DNA of 45,834 nucleotides from assembly GCA_947169885.1 (NCBI GenBank), contig CAMVRM010000023.1, positions 1 to 45,834 of the forward strand. The letters run 5' to 3'. Numbering within the stretch: the stretch's first letter is position 1; the number at the start of each line of letters is the position of its first letter. The stretch comes from an uncultured Ruminococcus sp. (GTDB lineage: Bacteria; Bacillota; Clostridia; Oscillospirales; Ruminococcaceae). The position numbers were made by a program, and so were the translations under genes. Below are positions 1 to 8,869 of the stretch, one piece after another. Below the pieces are notes generated by a model. The model did not search any database. It was given only the letters and a program-made list of their open reading frames with translations, and was not told the origin of the DNA.

Positions 1-122
1 GACTTCCTTTCCTAAAACTTTTAATTCTCTGGCGCTCACACTTCATTTGTGCAGAACTAATGTGCGGTTCACGTCAGTTCTTTCTTATTTCTTATTTCAA
101 TTTCTCATCTCTTATTTAATTT
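1..122 (+). repeat. Partial copy of large dispersed repeat, with heptamer tract
   Basis: This is the right-hand part of a dispersed repeat seen again at about 38285-38670 (same orientation) and 45478-45834 (opposite orientation). Shared blocks include cttcctttcctaaaactttt, ctctggcg, the stretch around aatgtgcggtt and cgtcagttctttctt. It ends in a tract of the 7-bp unit tttctta/tctctta at about 82-119. The left part lies outside the window. No coding capacity is apparent. Confidence 0.85.
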
Positions 123-264
123 TGTTTGGATGTGGACCCTACCTTGCCAACTATACTCGGCTCTGTTTCAAAATGCCCGATAGATCCGTGCAGAGTATAT
201 GGACGGAGTTATGAAAAAAAGCTGTTGTAAAAACAAAGAATATCTAACACTTTCGTGAGATACA
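123..264. other. Non-coding spacer, nothing recognised
   Basis: Between the dispersed repeat and the promoter of the restriction-modification genes I see no convincing gene. A 15-codon open frame at 211-258 has a GGAG upstream, but it is too short and featureless to call. One GGACC, a match to the GGNCC site expected for the Eco47II family, lies at about 134-138. Confidence 0.5.
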
Positions 265-293
265 TTGACTTTTTGGTATTTTTGTGCTATAAT
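265..293 (+). promoter_or_regulatory. Sigma-70-type promoter of the restriction-modification operon
   Basis: TTGACT at 265-270 and TATAAT at 288-293 are separated by 17 bp, with a TG one base before the -10 (extended -10). It lies about 50 bp upstream of the methyltransferase start and is the only good promoter seen for the two-gene operon. Confidence 0.8.
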
Positions 294-342
294 TTTAATG
301 ACCCATTATTGTATCACAGGATACAGGAAGGAATGAAATATA

Positions 343-1563
343 GTGGCAGTAAGCTACAATAATCTCTGGAAGTTACTTATCGACAAAGGAATGAACAAGA
401 CCGAACTGAAAGAAGCATCGGGCATCAGCTTCAATGTTATGGCTCGAATGGGAAAGAACGAAACAGTCTCACTCGAAAGCCTTGAAAAGATATGCAAGGT
501 GCTGAACTGCAATATCGGCGATATTATGGATATTACGACACAAACAGAAACAAAGAGATTCTCGACTATCGAACTTTTCGCAGGTGCGGGCGGTCTTGCT
601 CTCGGCGTTGAAAAAGCAGGATTCAGCACATTAGGGCTTGTTGAGGTGGACAAGGACGCATCTGACACGCTCCGCAGGAACAGACCCGAATGGCGTGTTA
701 TAAACGATGATATTGCAAATATATCCTGCCTTGATCTGAAAACCTATTTCAGCTTGAAGAAAGGCGAACTCGATCTGCTCTCGGGCGGCGCACCTTGTCA
801 GAGCTTTTCATATGCAGGAAAAAGGCTCGGGCTTGAAGATGCCCGCGGAACTCTGTTCTATCACTATGCGAAATTTCTGGAACAGCTCCAGCCTAAGATG
901 TTCCTTTTTGAGAACGTCCGTGGTCTGCTGACCCACGACAGAGGCAGGACATACAAGACTATTACTGATATTTTTGAAAGCACAGGCTACACCATTCAGA
1001 AAAAAGTGCTGAATGCGTGGGACTACGGCGTTGCACAAAAACGTGAACGCCTTATCACTATCGGTATCAGAAACGATCTTATAAAACAGATCAGGTTCAC
1101 TTTTCCCACACCGCATGATTACAAGCCTGTTCTGCGTGATGTTCTGCTCGACTGCCCGAAAAGCGAGGGCACGCCCTATTCGGAATACAAGCGCAAGATA
1201 TTCGAGCTTGTTCCCCCAGGCGGATATTGGAGAGATATTCCCGAGGATATAGCAAAAGAGTATATGAAAAGCTGTTGGTATATGGAGGGCGGCAGAACGG
1301 GTATCCTCCGCAGGATGAGCCTTGACGAACCGTCGCTCACAGTGCTGACTTCTCCCAGTCAGAAGCAGACAGACCGCTGTCACCCTCTTGAATCCCGTCC
1401 GTTTACTATCCGTGAAAATGCCCGTTGTCAGAGTTTTCCCGATGATTGGCAGTTCTGCGGAAGTATCGGTTCTCAGTACAAGCAGGTCGGCAATGCCGTT
1501 CCTGTCAATCTTGCATTTGATATTGCAACACAAATACGAAAAGCATTGGAGGGTCGGAAATAA
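343..1563 (+). CDS. DNA (cytosine-5) methyltransferase with N-terminal HTH domain
   Basis: This is the modification enzyme of a type II restriction-modification system. It transfers a methyl group from S-adenosylmethionine to C5 of cytosine in the target site. Residues 1-62 look like a Cro/C1-type helix-turn-helix. The catalytic domain follows with the standard motifs: I (ELFAGAGG, about 77-84), IV with catalytic Cys152 (GGAPCQSFS), VI (ENVRG, 190-194), VIII (QKRERLITIG) and X (QVGNAVPVNL near the C terminus). The start is GTG at 343, preceded by AGGAAGG at 325-331. The stop overlaps the nuclease start by one base (TAATG), so the two are translationally coupled. In related enzymes an N-terminal HTH represses the enzyme's own promoter; here that role is inferred. 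The target is probably GGNCC-like, judged only from the partner's family. Confidence 0.95.
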   Translation: MAVSYNNLWKLLIDKGMNKTELKEASGISFNVMARMGKNETVSLESLEKICKVLNCNIGDIMDITTQTETKRFSTIELFAGAGGLALGVEKAGFSTLGLVEVDKDASDTLRRNRPEWRVINDDIANISCLDLKTYFSLKKGELDLLSGGAPCQSFSYAGKRLGLEDARGTLFYHYAKFLEQLQPKMFLFENVRGLLTHDRGRTYKTITDIFESTGYTIQKKVLNAWDYGVAQKRERLITIGIRNDLIKQIRFTFPTPHDYKPVLRDVLLDCPKSEGTPYSEYKRKIFELVPPGGYWRDIPEDIAKEYMKSCWYMEGGRTGILRRMSLDEPSLTVLTSPSQKQTDRCHPLESRPFTIRENARCQSFPDDWQFCGSIGSQYKQVGNAVPVNLAFDIATQIRKALEGRK

Positions 1564-2375
1564 TGTGGACGCTCAATTTCATCAGTGAAGAAGATCTTAC
1601 AAAGCACGTCAGGAAGACCATAGAGAGATACGGCGAAAAGCTGGAATCCTTCGACTTGAAGCGTTTCAACAAGAATATCATCGACCCTATCAAGCTTATC
1701 TTCGATAAGACCGTATATCAGGCTTCGTGGGAAGAGATAGTCGGAAACGAGATATTCCGTCAGCGTGACAAATCCAACAACAACGATATAGGCTATTTTC
1801 ATCAGCGTATCTTTCAGTATATCGCCAACTGCCGTGTTCCCGACAACGGCAAAGAGGGCGGCTGGGACGTTATCTATGCAAATCCCGACGGTATCTCACT
1901 GCCCGACGGAAGCGTTGTCCATACCGTTTATGTCGAGATGAAGAACAAGCACAACACGATGAACTCCGCATCGGCAGGCAAGACTTTTATCAAAATGCAG
2001 GCTCAGCTCCTTAACGATGATGACTGCGCTTGTTTCCTTGTTGAAGCTATCGCTCAGAAGTCGCAGAACATCAAGTGGGAAACTACTGTCGACAAGAGAA
2101 AAGTCGGTCACAAGCTGATACGCCGTGTGAGCCTTGATAAGTTCTATGCTCTTGTTACAGGTCAGGAGGACGCTTTCTATCAGATGTGTATGGTGCTGCC
2201 GTCTATTATCCAGAAAGCCGTGGACGAAACACACGGCTCTATCGTTCCGCACGATACAGTCATCGACGAACTGAAAACGCTTGCTGAAATGCAGAACATT
2301 GACGATGAGAACCTGTCTGTTGCTATGGCGGTCTATATGCTTGGGTTCGGAGGCTATAACGGGTTCATGCAATAG
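1563..2375 (+). CDS. Eco47II-family type II restriction endonuclease
   Basis: This is the partner nuclease of the preceding methyltransferase, 270 residues, resembling the Eco47II (GGNCC) restriction enzyme family. The likely PD-(D/E)XK core is in the middle: GWDVIYANPDG supplies an acidic residue, and VYVEMKNKHNTMN gives the ExK pair. The ATG overlaps the methyltransferase stop codon by one base, so translation is coupled and the enzyme is made after its protective methylase. No separate promoter or controller gene is visible, which fits control by the HTH fused to the methylase. The family assignment comes from overall sequence appearance. The exact recognition site cannot be read from the sequence. 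Confidence 0.85.
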   Translation: MWTLNFISEEDLTKHVRKTIERYGEKLESFDLKRFNKNIIDPIKLIFDKTVYQASWEEIVGNEIFRQRDKSNNNDIGYFHQRIFQYIANCRVPDNGKEGGWDVIYANPDGISLPDGSVVHTVYVEMKNKHNTMNSASAGKTFIKMQAQLLNDDDCACFLVEAIAQKSQNIKWETTVDKRKVGHKLIRRVSLDKFYALVTGQEDAFYQMCMVLPSIIQKAVDETHGSIVPHDTVIDELKTLAEMQNIDDENLSVAMAVYMLGFGGYNGFMQ

Positions 2376-2422
2376 ACCTGTCCGCAGACAAAAGACAAAT
2401 GTCGGAAAGGCGGCGGAATGCG

Positions 2423-4597
2423 ATGAAAAGGCAGATCATAGGCGTTATCTCCACAAGAACTGCTGACACGGAACAGCGTGAACTTCTCCGTGGGATAATC
2501 CCTGCGGCATGGAAGCAGGATACGGACGTTGTTGTTATATCCAACATCTATAACCCCGAGTATGATGACGAACAGCTTGCGGCTGAAAATGACATCTACC
2601 GACTGATAGGATCTCCCGAACTGTGCGGTCTTATCCTTGTGACCGAAGCGTTCATCAATCCCACCCACCGCAGACAAATATCTCAGCTGATGAATGACAG
2701 GAGCGATATTCCGCAGATAGCTGTCGGTTCATACTTTGAAGGCTTTCAGCTTGAACACTGCATACCGCTCAACACCGCCGATGCAGACGATATAGCCGAC
2801 CTCACCGAACATCTTGTGACAGTCCACGGCTTTACGAAGATCGACCTGCTGACGGGTTTTAAGGAATACTCGGTGTCGCACCTGCGCATTGACGGCTACC
2901 GCCGCACACTGGAAAAACACGGCATACCGTTTGATGAGAGCCGTGTTATGTTCGGGGATTTCTGGATGCCCTCGGGCGAAAAGCTTGCAAAAGCCTATAT
3001 TTCGGGCGAACGTCCCATGCCGCAGGCGGTCATCTGCGCCAATGATTATATGGCATACGGCATACTCGATGTTTTTTCCGAACAGGGAATATCCGTTCCC
3101 GATGCGCTGACTGTTGTCGGATATGAATTTGTGCGTGAAAGAAATATGCACACGCCTGTGCTGACGACCTTTCAGCGCAACCGTGAAGCTCTTGGCAGGA
3201 TAGTGACCGAGATGCTTCTTGATAAGATAAAAACGGGAGAGTTCGGGGATTTTGTTCCGCCGAGAGGCAAGGTCATATGCGGAAACAGCTGTTCCTGCGG
3301 CATAAGTCTCGCCGACCTTGATACGGAACTCAGCGCCGCAAGAACAAAGGCTTTCTATGAATTTCTGCACTTGTATAATCAGCTTGAACAGCGGCTCACC
3401 GAAGCGCATTCAATGAGAGATTTCTGCGGAAAATTCGTTGGTTCGGAATATCTTCTGCGAAATATCAGCGGTGCGGAACTGTGCCTTTACCGCAACTGGC
3501 ATCACGGTGTCACAGATGACAACATCATGACTTGTCACACGCTTTACAACGTGTCGAAAAACGGCGAGAGCAGAACTATCCGGCGGCTGGAACTTTCGGC
3601 ACTGACAGGAAACAGCGAAACTCCTGCGGTGTATTACTTTTCTCCGCTGTTTTTCAGTGACCGTCCGCTGGGATTCATCGTGACACGCTATGATACTCCC
3701 GAGACATACGACCACATTTTCCGAAGCTGGATGAAATCCGTGTCGAATGCGCTGGAAATACTCCGCATGAAAAACGATCTGCGCTATCTTATGGAGTGCT
3801 GCAATCTTTCGGAATATCAGGACACACTGACAGGACTTCTCAACCGCAAGGGCTTTTCGCACGAACTGCATATACTTCTCGGCAGGGAAAAAGTTCATCA
3901 GCCCGTTTTCTGCATATTGATCCAGACAGCCATTGACCGTGACACCCTTTCGCTGAAAAACAAAAAGTCCGAGATAGCCGTTCAACAGGAAGTTTCGGCG
4001 GCATTGCAGAATATAACATCACCGCTCGTCTGCGCAAGGCTGGAAGAAAATATCTACGCCGTTGCAGGTCAGGACAACCGTGAAACGACCGCCGAACTGC
4101 TGACCGAGCGCATAACTTCGCTCCTGCTCAACAACGGGAAATATATCGGACTTTACGGAATGGATTCTTTCTGCATCGCATCCGTCTGCACCGAATACAC
4201 AAGTTCGACCGAACTGCTGACCTCCGCCGAGAAAGAACTTCTGAAACAGGCAGAACAGACACGTAAAATGCGGACACGCCCTCATTACCGTCAGCTTATC
4301 CCTGCACGAAGCAGACTTTACAGCTCTGACGAAGAACCGCTTTCGGCAGAAGAACTTTGCAGGAAGTATCTTATCTCGGCAGGACACTTCCGCAAGATAT
4401 ACAAAGAGACTTTCGGCATCGCCTATCATCAGGACATTATCCGCAGGCGCATGATGAAGATGATATGGCTTCTCATCTCCACCGATCTTGACCTTGCCGT
4501 TATCACAGAACGATGCGGTTACGATGATTACGGCTACTGTCTGCGCCTTTTCAGGCAGTTCACGGGGCATACTCCGAATAAATACCGCAAACTCTGA
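2423..4597 (+). CDS. Fusion regulator: LacI-like sensor, degenerate GGDEF-like domain, AraC HTH
   Basis: A transcription regulator of about 724 residues with an uncommon layout. The first ~280 residues look like a periplasmic-binding-protein/LacI-type sugar sensor (IIGVISTRTAD at the start, AVICANDYMAYG later) without the usual LacI HTH. A linker containing CGNSCSCG follows, then a region opening with DTLTGLLNRKGF, typical of the start of a GGDEF domain; no GGDEF active-site motif follows, so it is probably catalytically dead. The last ~100 residues are an AraC/XylS double helix-turn-helix ending FRQFTGHTPNKYRKL. I chose ATG 2423 because AAAGGCGG lies 9 bp upstream; an in-frame ATG at 2399 is possible. 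It sits immediately upstream of the GH98 gene and is the obvious candidate to control it in response to a sugar. There is no signal peptide, so sensing is cytoplasmic. Confidence 0.85.
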   Translation: MKRQIIGVISTRTADTEQRELLRGIIPAAWKQDTDVVVISNIYNPEYDDEQLAAENDIYRLIGSPELCGLILVTEAFINPTHRRQISQLMNDRSDIPQIAVGSYFEGFQLEHCIPLNTADADDIADLTEHLVTVHGFTKIDLLTGFKEYSVSHLRIDGYRRTLEKHGIPFDESRVMFGDFWMPSGEKLAKAYISGERPMPQAVICANDYMAYGILDVFSEQGISVPDALTVVGYEFVRERNMHTPVLTTFQRNREALGRIVTEMLLDKIKTGEFGDFVPPRGKVICGNSCSCGISLADLDTELSAARTKAFYEFLHLYNQLEQRLTEAHSMRDFCGKFVGSEYLLRNISGAELCLYRNWHHGVTDDNIMTCHTLYNVSKNGESRTIRRLELSALTGNSETPAVYYFSPLFFSDRPLGFIVTRYDTPETYDHIFRSWMKSVSNALEILRMKNDLRYLMECCNLSEYQDTLTGLLNRKGFSHELHILLGREKVHQPVFCILIQTAIDRDTLSLKNKKSEIAVQQEVSAALQNITSPLVCARLEENIYAVAGQDNRETTAELLTERITSLLLNNGKYIGLYGMDSFCIASVCTEYTSSTELLTSAEKELLKQAEQTRKMRTRPHYRQLIPARSRLYSSDEEPLSAEELCRKYLISAGHFRKIYKETFGIAYHQDIIRRRMMKMIWLLISTDLDLAVITERCGYDDYGYCLRLFRQFTGHTPNKYRKL

Positions 4598-4638
4598 AAC
4601 GAATGAACGTTTTCTCCATAAATTGCGTATTTTCTTCA

Positions 4639-4667
4639 TTGAAATGATCGACTTCTTTCGTTATAAT
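4639..4667 (+). promoter_or_regulatory. Promoter of GH98 gene
   Basis: TTGAAA (4639-4644) and TATAAT (4662-4667) are separated by 17 bp, about 90 bp upstream of the GH98 start. Confidence 0.75.
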
Positions 4668-4679
4668 AAAGTTACAAGG

Positions 4680-4691
4680 TAAAACGTTTAA
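4680..4691 (+). promoter_or_regulatory. LacI/cre-like palindromic operator before GH98
   Basis: TAAAACGTTTAA has a perfect AAACGTTT core and sits about 13 bp downstream of the -10 element, at the expected transcription start. It resembles LacI-family/CcpA catabolite operators and would suit repression. The assignment is by motif shape only. Confidence 0.4.
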
Positions 4692-4757
4692 CAAAAAAGT
4701 GCTTCATGCGGCGAAATGATGTACTTGACCCAAACGTTACGCAAAGGAGGAACTAAT

Positions 4758-7700
4758 ATGAATTTCAAGAAATTGTGTGCAGTGTTCCTGTCAGGCGCAA
4801 TGCTTGCAGGCACGTTCACAGCACCTGCCGACAGCATCGTACAGAAAGTTATAAGACCTGTCGGCATAACGGCTGAGGCGGCAACTGCTATGCGCCGTCC
4901 CTGTGACCCCGAGCATCCCATGCTCATCGTTCACATCGACACATGGAACTACGCAGACCCCGCAAAGATCATCGAGACTATCCCCGAGAGCATCAGACCT
5001 TACTGCGTGTTCAACATCTCGCTTTCGATCAACTGGAGCAACACCGAACACAAGTGGCTCATGGTGCAGGACGGCTACGAGTGCGCAAAATCGTGGCTCA
5101 AAACCTGCTCAGACATGGGCGTCTGGTGCATGGTACAGCCTGCATCGGGCGGACAGTGCCACTTCCCCGACTACGACAACAATTACAACATCGTGAACTC
5201 ACCCAACAAGGGCAAATACGTCCAGCACGCTGACGAGGATTACGAGAACACCATTTTCGCCGAGTTCTTCCGTGATTATCCCAGCTTTATCGGCTTCAAC
5301 TATTCCGAACAGTTCTGGGGCTTTGCTTCGCAGGATCACCCCTGCACATTCCAGCAGCGCTATCAGCACTTTGCACATCTGCTTAAACTCTGCAACAAGT
5401 ACGGCGGATACCTGAACATAAACTTCTGTGCGAACCGCTGGTCTGCGGGTCTGAACCCTATCGCAATGCTCAAAACTAATACTCAGTGGCGTGAAGCCTG
5501 CGAGCAGTATGGTCAGAACCTTATGCTCGAAGAAAAATACACTCAGGAGAGCATGATCGAAGACGTTGAGTCGCAGATACTGGGTCTGTATCTTTCGGGT
5601 TACTGCGGCTGCTACGGCGTTCGCTACGATGACACGGGCTGGACAGACCTCACCACTGACGGTCAGTCGCTTTCGTCCAAGGATCAGTACCGTCAGATAA
5701 CAGGCTTGCCTATCCATGCCGAAAGAATGATAATGAACGGTGCGACCATTATTGACGGACCCGAGCTTGTCTGGAACGATGACTTCGGCGAGTCGTGGGG
5801 CGGTGTCAAGGACAGCGAAGGCTATTCCTGCCGCAACTGGTTCACAAAGGATCAGTATGTAAATTCAACCCTTAACTTCTTTGAGAAGATCGTGGACGGC
5901 ACTTACCGCATACCCACCCGTCAGGAAGTTATCGACCGCACAAAGTATATCATTATCCAAGACGTTAATTCGGGCGGCGACAACACCAAATACAGCACAT
6001 ATCAGACGCTGTTCGAGGGTCTTTACCGTATGCCAAATGACGGCAACCTCTGGGACAACAAGAACCTCTACAAGTCAACAGGACGTTACCCCACCATTCC
6101 CACAACTTACGGTCTTAGAGATGATGCCGCACGTTCGTTCAAGTATCAGCTGAAACAGTCTCAGCTCGATTCACGCTGGGGAAGCATCTCCGCAAAGCAG
6201 AACGAGTTCAACAGAGAATTCCCCTCGGAGTATGTCGGCACTTGCTACGCAGGTCACTACAACAACACATGGGTGACTTACAACAACGATAAGTGCAACC
6301 GCAATCAGGGCGTACTCATCAACCTGCAATACAACACCTGCTCGACTTTCGATGCAAACTTCAACTCCTACGGAAATGCGATAATCAATGAGTACAGCGA
6401 CCATATCGACATTTATGCAAACAACTTCGACAACAAGGCGCAGACTACTCTCTCAACCGATACTTTCAAGGTGAACGGCTGTAACTCCAAGCCTACCTAC
6501 ACCGCTCACGATACAGGCAGAAATCAGACAAACTCGCTGATAACCGAGAGCTATTCAAACGGAACATACACTCTTGTTGTTCAGCACAACGGTCCTATCG
6601 ACATAACGATCAACTGCACAGGCAACAACACGGGCAGAAAGACCAACTACAACAGATCGACTGTTCAGCCTGTAACTCAGCCTGCATTCTACACAGGCAC
6701 ACGTCAGTATGAGGGCGAGTTCTTTGATGTCAAGAATGTTGAGGGCTATGTTCAGAACGCCTGCAACAGCGGTGTTACGGGCATTCAGGGACAGGGCTTC
6801 CTGAAATACGGCAAGAACTCCAACGCCGCCGCAAAGGATACTGTTCACACCGAAAAAGCAGGGGAATTCAACATGAAGCTGAGATATTCCTCTGAATCTG
6901 ACATCGGACAGGTAGACCTTTATGTTAACGGCGTTAAGCAGGAGACTATGAGACTTTCCAACACCTACGGCTACTCCAACTGGAAGACTTACGAAAAGAA
7001 GATCAACCTTAAAGCAGGCGACAACAAGATAGAATTCAAGGCAAATTCTGCTCTGCCCTCCTCGCTGTATATCGATAACTTCACAGTTGACGGCGACTTC
7101 GGTGACGGCAGCGGAACTATCATCGTGAACGAGCCTGATCCCATTCAGGGCAGGATCATAAGAGATCTCAAAGTTGCCGACTATGAAAACGCAGGCGACT
7201 GGTCGATCGTTTATGATACCACAGTAGGTTCGATGTTCTACGGCGACAGAGACATCACTGTCAAGAGCATACCGTCTTACCTGAAAAACACCGAAACTAT
7301 CCGCACAGCCTGCGACTCCAAGCTTTTTGCAGGCGATGAAGCAACGTTCGCCGTAAATCAGGACGCAACTGTTTTTGTGGCAGTCGATGACCGTGTTAAT
7401 CAGGGACTGAACTGGCTGAAAAGCTGGACTAAGACCTCTGACACCATGTCCACATCAAATGACGTAACTCTCACAGTTTACCGCAGGGACTTCTCTGCAA
7501 ACAGCAGCGTAACGCTCGGAACTAACGGTGCGCAGGGGCTTTCTGCGAACTACATCGCATTCGTTCTCCCGAAGCAGACACAGCCCTCCGAAACATATCC
7601 CAAGAACATCAAAGTTGAGACAAACGCTCAGTATCACCAGCTGAGAATTTCGTGGGATAAGGTAAGCGGTGCTGACAAGTACGGCATTGCAGTTCTTCTC

Positions 7701-7868
7701 GCAGGAAAGTGGAGAATACAGACTTCCGACATCACCACCAACGTTTTCACTTCTCCCAAGAACCTGACCCCCGGCAAGACCTATAAGGTAGCAGTTGCCG
7801 CAAGAGTTAACGGTGTCTGGGATACTGCAAACGCTATCAAGAATGCAGTTACAGTCACTGTAAAATAA
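4758..7868 (+). CDS. Secreted multidomain glycoside hydrolase, family GH98
   Basis: A large exported polysaccharide-degrading enzyme, about 1036 residues. Residues 1-43 form a signal peptide. The GH98-type catalytic region follows (from PMLIVHIDTWNYADPAKI through FIGFNYSEQFWGF) with the GH98 C-terminal region after it. Then comes a beta-sandwich carbohydrate-binding module of CBM6/35 type (EGEFFDVKNVEGYVQN to SSLYIDNFTVDGDF). Next is a module with VAVDDRVNQGLNWLKSW and VTLGTNGAQG, a type often attached to plant-cell-wall enzymes, and finally a fibronectin III-like domain. Known GH98 enzymes cleave blood-group galactans or complex xylans; xylan is more likely here, given the GH43 and GH26 genes in the window. 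No dockerin or sortase motif is seen, so it is probably free. The start is set by AAAGGAGG at 4743-4750. It is a single-gene unit with its own promoter. Confidence 0.88.
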   Translation: MNFKKLCAVFLSGAMLAGTFTAPADSIVQKVIRPVGITAEAATAMRRPCDPEHPMLIVHIDTWNYADPAKIIETIPESIRPYCVFNISLSINWSNTEHKWLMVQDGYECAKSWLKTCSDMGVWCMVQPASGGQCHFPDYDNNYNIVNSPNKGKYVQHADEDYENTIFAEFFRDYPSFIGFNYSEQFWGFASQDHPCTFQQRYQHFAHLLKLCNKYGGYLNINFCANRWSAGLNPIAMLKTNTQWREACEQYGQNLMLEEKYTQESMIEDVESQILGLYLSGYCGCYGVRYDDTGWTDLTTDGQSLSSKDQYRQITGLPIHAERMIMNGATIIDGPELVWNDDFGESWGGVKDSEGYSCRNWFTKDQYVNSTLNFFEKIVDGTYRIPTRQEVIDRTKYIIIQDVNSGGDNTKYSTYQTLFEGLYRMPNDGNLWDNKNLYKSTGRYPTIPTTYGLRDDAARSFKYQLKQSQLDSRWGSISAKQNEFNREFPSEYVGTCYAGHYNNTWVTYNNDKCNRNQGVLINLQYNTCSTFDANFNSYGNAIINEYSDHIDIYANNFDNKAQTTLSTDTFKVNGCNSKPTYTAHDTGRNQTNSLITESYSNGTYTLVVQHNGPIDITINCTGNNTGRKTNYNRSTVQPVTQPAFYTGTRQYEGEFFDVKNVEGYVQNACNSGVTGIQGQGFLKYGKNSNAAAKDTVHTEKAGEFNMKLRYSSESDIGQVDLYVNGVKQETMRLSNTYGYSNWKTYEKKINLKAGDNKIEFKANSALPSSLYIDNFTVDGDFGDGSGTIIVNEPDPIQGRIIRDLKVADYENAGDWSIVYDTTVGSMFYGDRDITVKSIPSYLKNTETIRTACDSKLFAGDEATFAVNQDATVFVAVDDRVNQGLNWLKSWTKTSDTMSTSNDVTLTVYRRDFSANSSVTLGTNGAQGLSANYIAFVLPKQTQPSETYPKNIKVETNAQYHQLRISWDKVSGADKYGIAVLLAGKWRIQTSDITTNVFTSPKNLTPGKTYKVAVAARVNGVWDTANAIKNAVTVTVK

Positions 7869-7916
7869 TAGATGATGTGCAGTTTCGCATGATTTTGGAT
7901 CATTGAAAATTTGTGC

Positions 7917-7945
7917 TTGACAAATGCCGCATCATATGCTATAAT
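7917..7945 (+). promoter_or_regulatory. Promoter of the thiazole operon
   Basis: TTGACA (7917-7922), a 17-bp spacer and TATAAT (7940-7945), all consensus. Transcription would start near 7951-7953, just before the structured leader. Confidence 0.85.
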
Positions 7946-7950
7946 AATTA

Positions 7951-8018
7951 AGAACACAGACCGTGTCTCGGGGTGTACCACCATCGGTGCAGACTTGAGG
8001 GGCATGGTCTGTTTTTTT
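7951..8018 (+). ncRNA. Structured thiS leader: candidate cis-regulatory RNA closed by a terminator-like stem
   Basis: ACAGACCGTG (7956-7965) pairs with CATGGTCTGT (8003-8012) with one G-U pair, and seven U residues follow (8012-8018), making an intrinsic terminator between promoter and thiS. The terminator stem encloses about 37 nt that can fold further: CACC/GGUG around AUC, and CUC with GAG. A TPP riboswitch would be expected here, but its conserved CUGAGA and P4/P5 signatures are absent. I recall a computationally proposed thiS RNA motif upstream of thiS in Firmicutes and this may be a member, but I cannot check. Ligand and mechanism are unknown. Confidence 0.55.
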
Positions 8019-8037
8019 ATTGTCAGGAGTGATGAAA

Positions 8038-8232
8038 ATGTTGAAAATAAACGGCGAAACAGCCGAAGCAGTCGGCGTGACAGTCGAAGCACATCTTAAA
8101 GAAAACGGCTATTCGACCGACAGAGTGGCGGTCATGGTGAACGGCGAGATACTTCCCAAGAGCGATTACGCCGCATACAAGTTCGCAGACGGCGATGAAG
8201 TTGACATCGTTGGTTTCGTTGGGGGCGGCTGA
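8038..8232 (+). CDS. thiS: Sulfur carrier protein ThiS
   Basis: A small ubiquitin-fold carrier of 64 residues. ThiF adenylates its C-terminal glycine and it receives sulfur as a thiocarboxylate, which it donates to ThiG to build the thiazole ring. It ends in the required Gly-Gly (VGFVGGG), and VMVNGEILPKSDY is typical of the family. I start it at ATG 8038, since AGGAG at 8025-8029 lies 8 bp upstream; the ATG at 8032 is too close. It is the first gene of the operon and its stop lies 1 bp before the thiF start. Confidence 0.93.
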   Translation: MLKINGETAEAVGVTVEAHLKENGYSTDRVAVMVNGEILPKSDYAAYKFADGDEVDIVGFVGGG

Positions 8233-8233
8233 T

Positions 8234-8869
8234 ATGACGGAAGCAGAATTTGCGGCGGCAGTCGATTCACGAAGCAGTAAGCCGATATATGAGCGCATGA
8301 AACAGTCGAAAGTCGGCATTGCAGGCTGCGGAGGCTTAGGCTCAAATATCGCCGCCGCACTCGTAAGAGCAGGACTGGGAAAGTTGGTCATTGCCGATTT
8401 TGATACTATCGAATTGTCAAATATCAACCGTCAGCTGTATCTTCCCTCGCAGGTCGGCAAGCCAAAAGCTGAGACGCTCGAAAAAATGCTCCACGATATT
8501 GCCCCTTATTGTGAAGTTGAAGTGCATGATATTCACATAACCAAAGACAATGCCGCAGAGATCTTCGGCGGCTGTCAGATAGTTTGTGAGGCGTTCGATG
8601 TTCCCGAAAACAAATCGATGCTCGTCAACACTTTGCTTGAAAACTGCCCCGATATGCAGGTCGTGAGCGGTGTCGGAATGGCGGGCATCGGCAGGGCTAA
8701 TGACATTGTTACCAAGCGTTTTGGACGGCTGACAGTCTGCGGTGACGGCAGGACAGACGTTGCGGACGGTGAGGGTCTTTCTGCCGCAAGGGTCATCATC
8801 TGCGCAGGTCATATGGCAAGCGCTGTTCTTGAAATGATACTTGAAAACTATAGCAATCCAAGAAAATAA
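8234..8869 (+). CDS. thiF: ThiS adenylyltransferase ThiF, C terminus supplied by inserted element
   Basis: An E1-like enzyme that activates the ThiS C terminus with ATP. The nucleotide-binding loop [17 protein letters not shown] and the following [13 protein letters not shown] are diagnostic. It is 211 residues, about normal for the short clostridial form, which lacks the zinc-cysteine pairs of longer E1 proteins. It begins one base after the thiS stop, with GGGGGCGG as ribosome site. Oddity: the last six residues (YSNPRK) and the stop codon lie inside a terminal-inverted-repeat element starting at 8849, so the native end has been replaced. The conserved domain is complete, so activity is probably kept. 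Confidence 0.92.
   Translation: MTEAEFAAAVDSRSSKPIYERMKQSKVGIAGCGGLGSNIAAALVRAGLGKLVIADFDTIELSNINRQLYLPSQVGKPKAETLEKMLHDIAPYCEVEVHDIHITKDNAAEIFGGCQIVCEAFDVPENKSMLVNTLLENCPDMQVVSGVGMAGIGRANDIVTKRFGRLTVCGDGRTDVADGEGLSAARVIICAGHMASAVLEMILENYSNPRK

Noticed and set aside
211-258. 15-codon open frame with GGAG upstream
   Set aside because: Too short, Lys/Cys-rich by composition, and it overlaps the likely promoter region of the methylase. No independent support.
808-1533. Long antisense frames opposite the methylase, GH43 (36708-37823) and other genes
   Set aside because: They are mirror frames produced by codon bias of the real genes on the other strand; no ribosome sites or recognisable domains.
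7951-8037. TPP riboswitch before thiS
   Set aside because: The expected CUGAGA and the 3' pyrophosphate-binding signature are absent; the leader is reported instead as an unassigned structured RNA.
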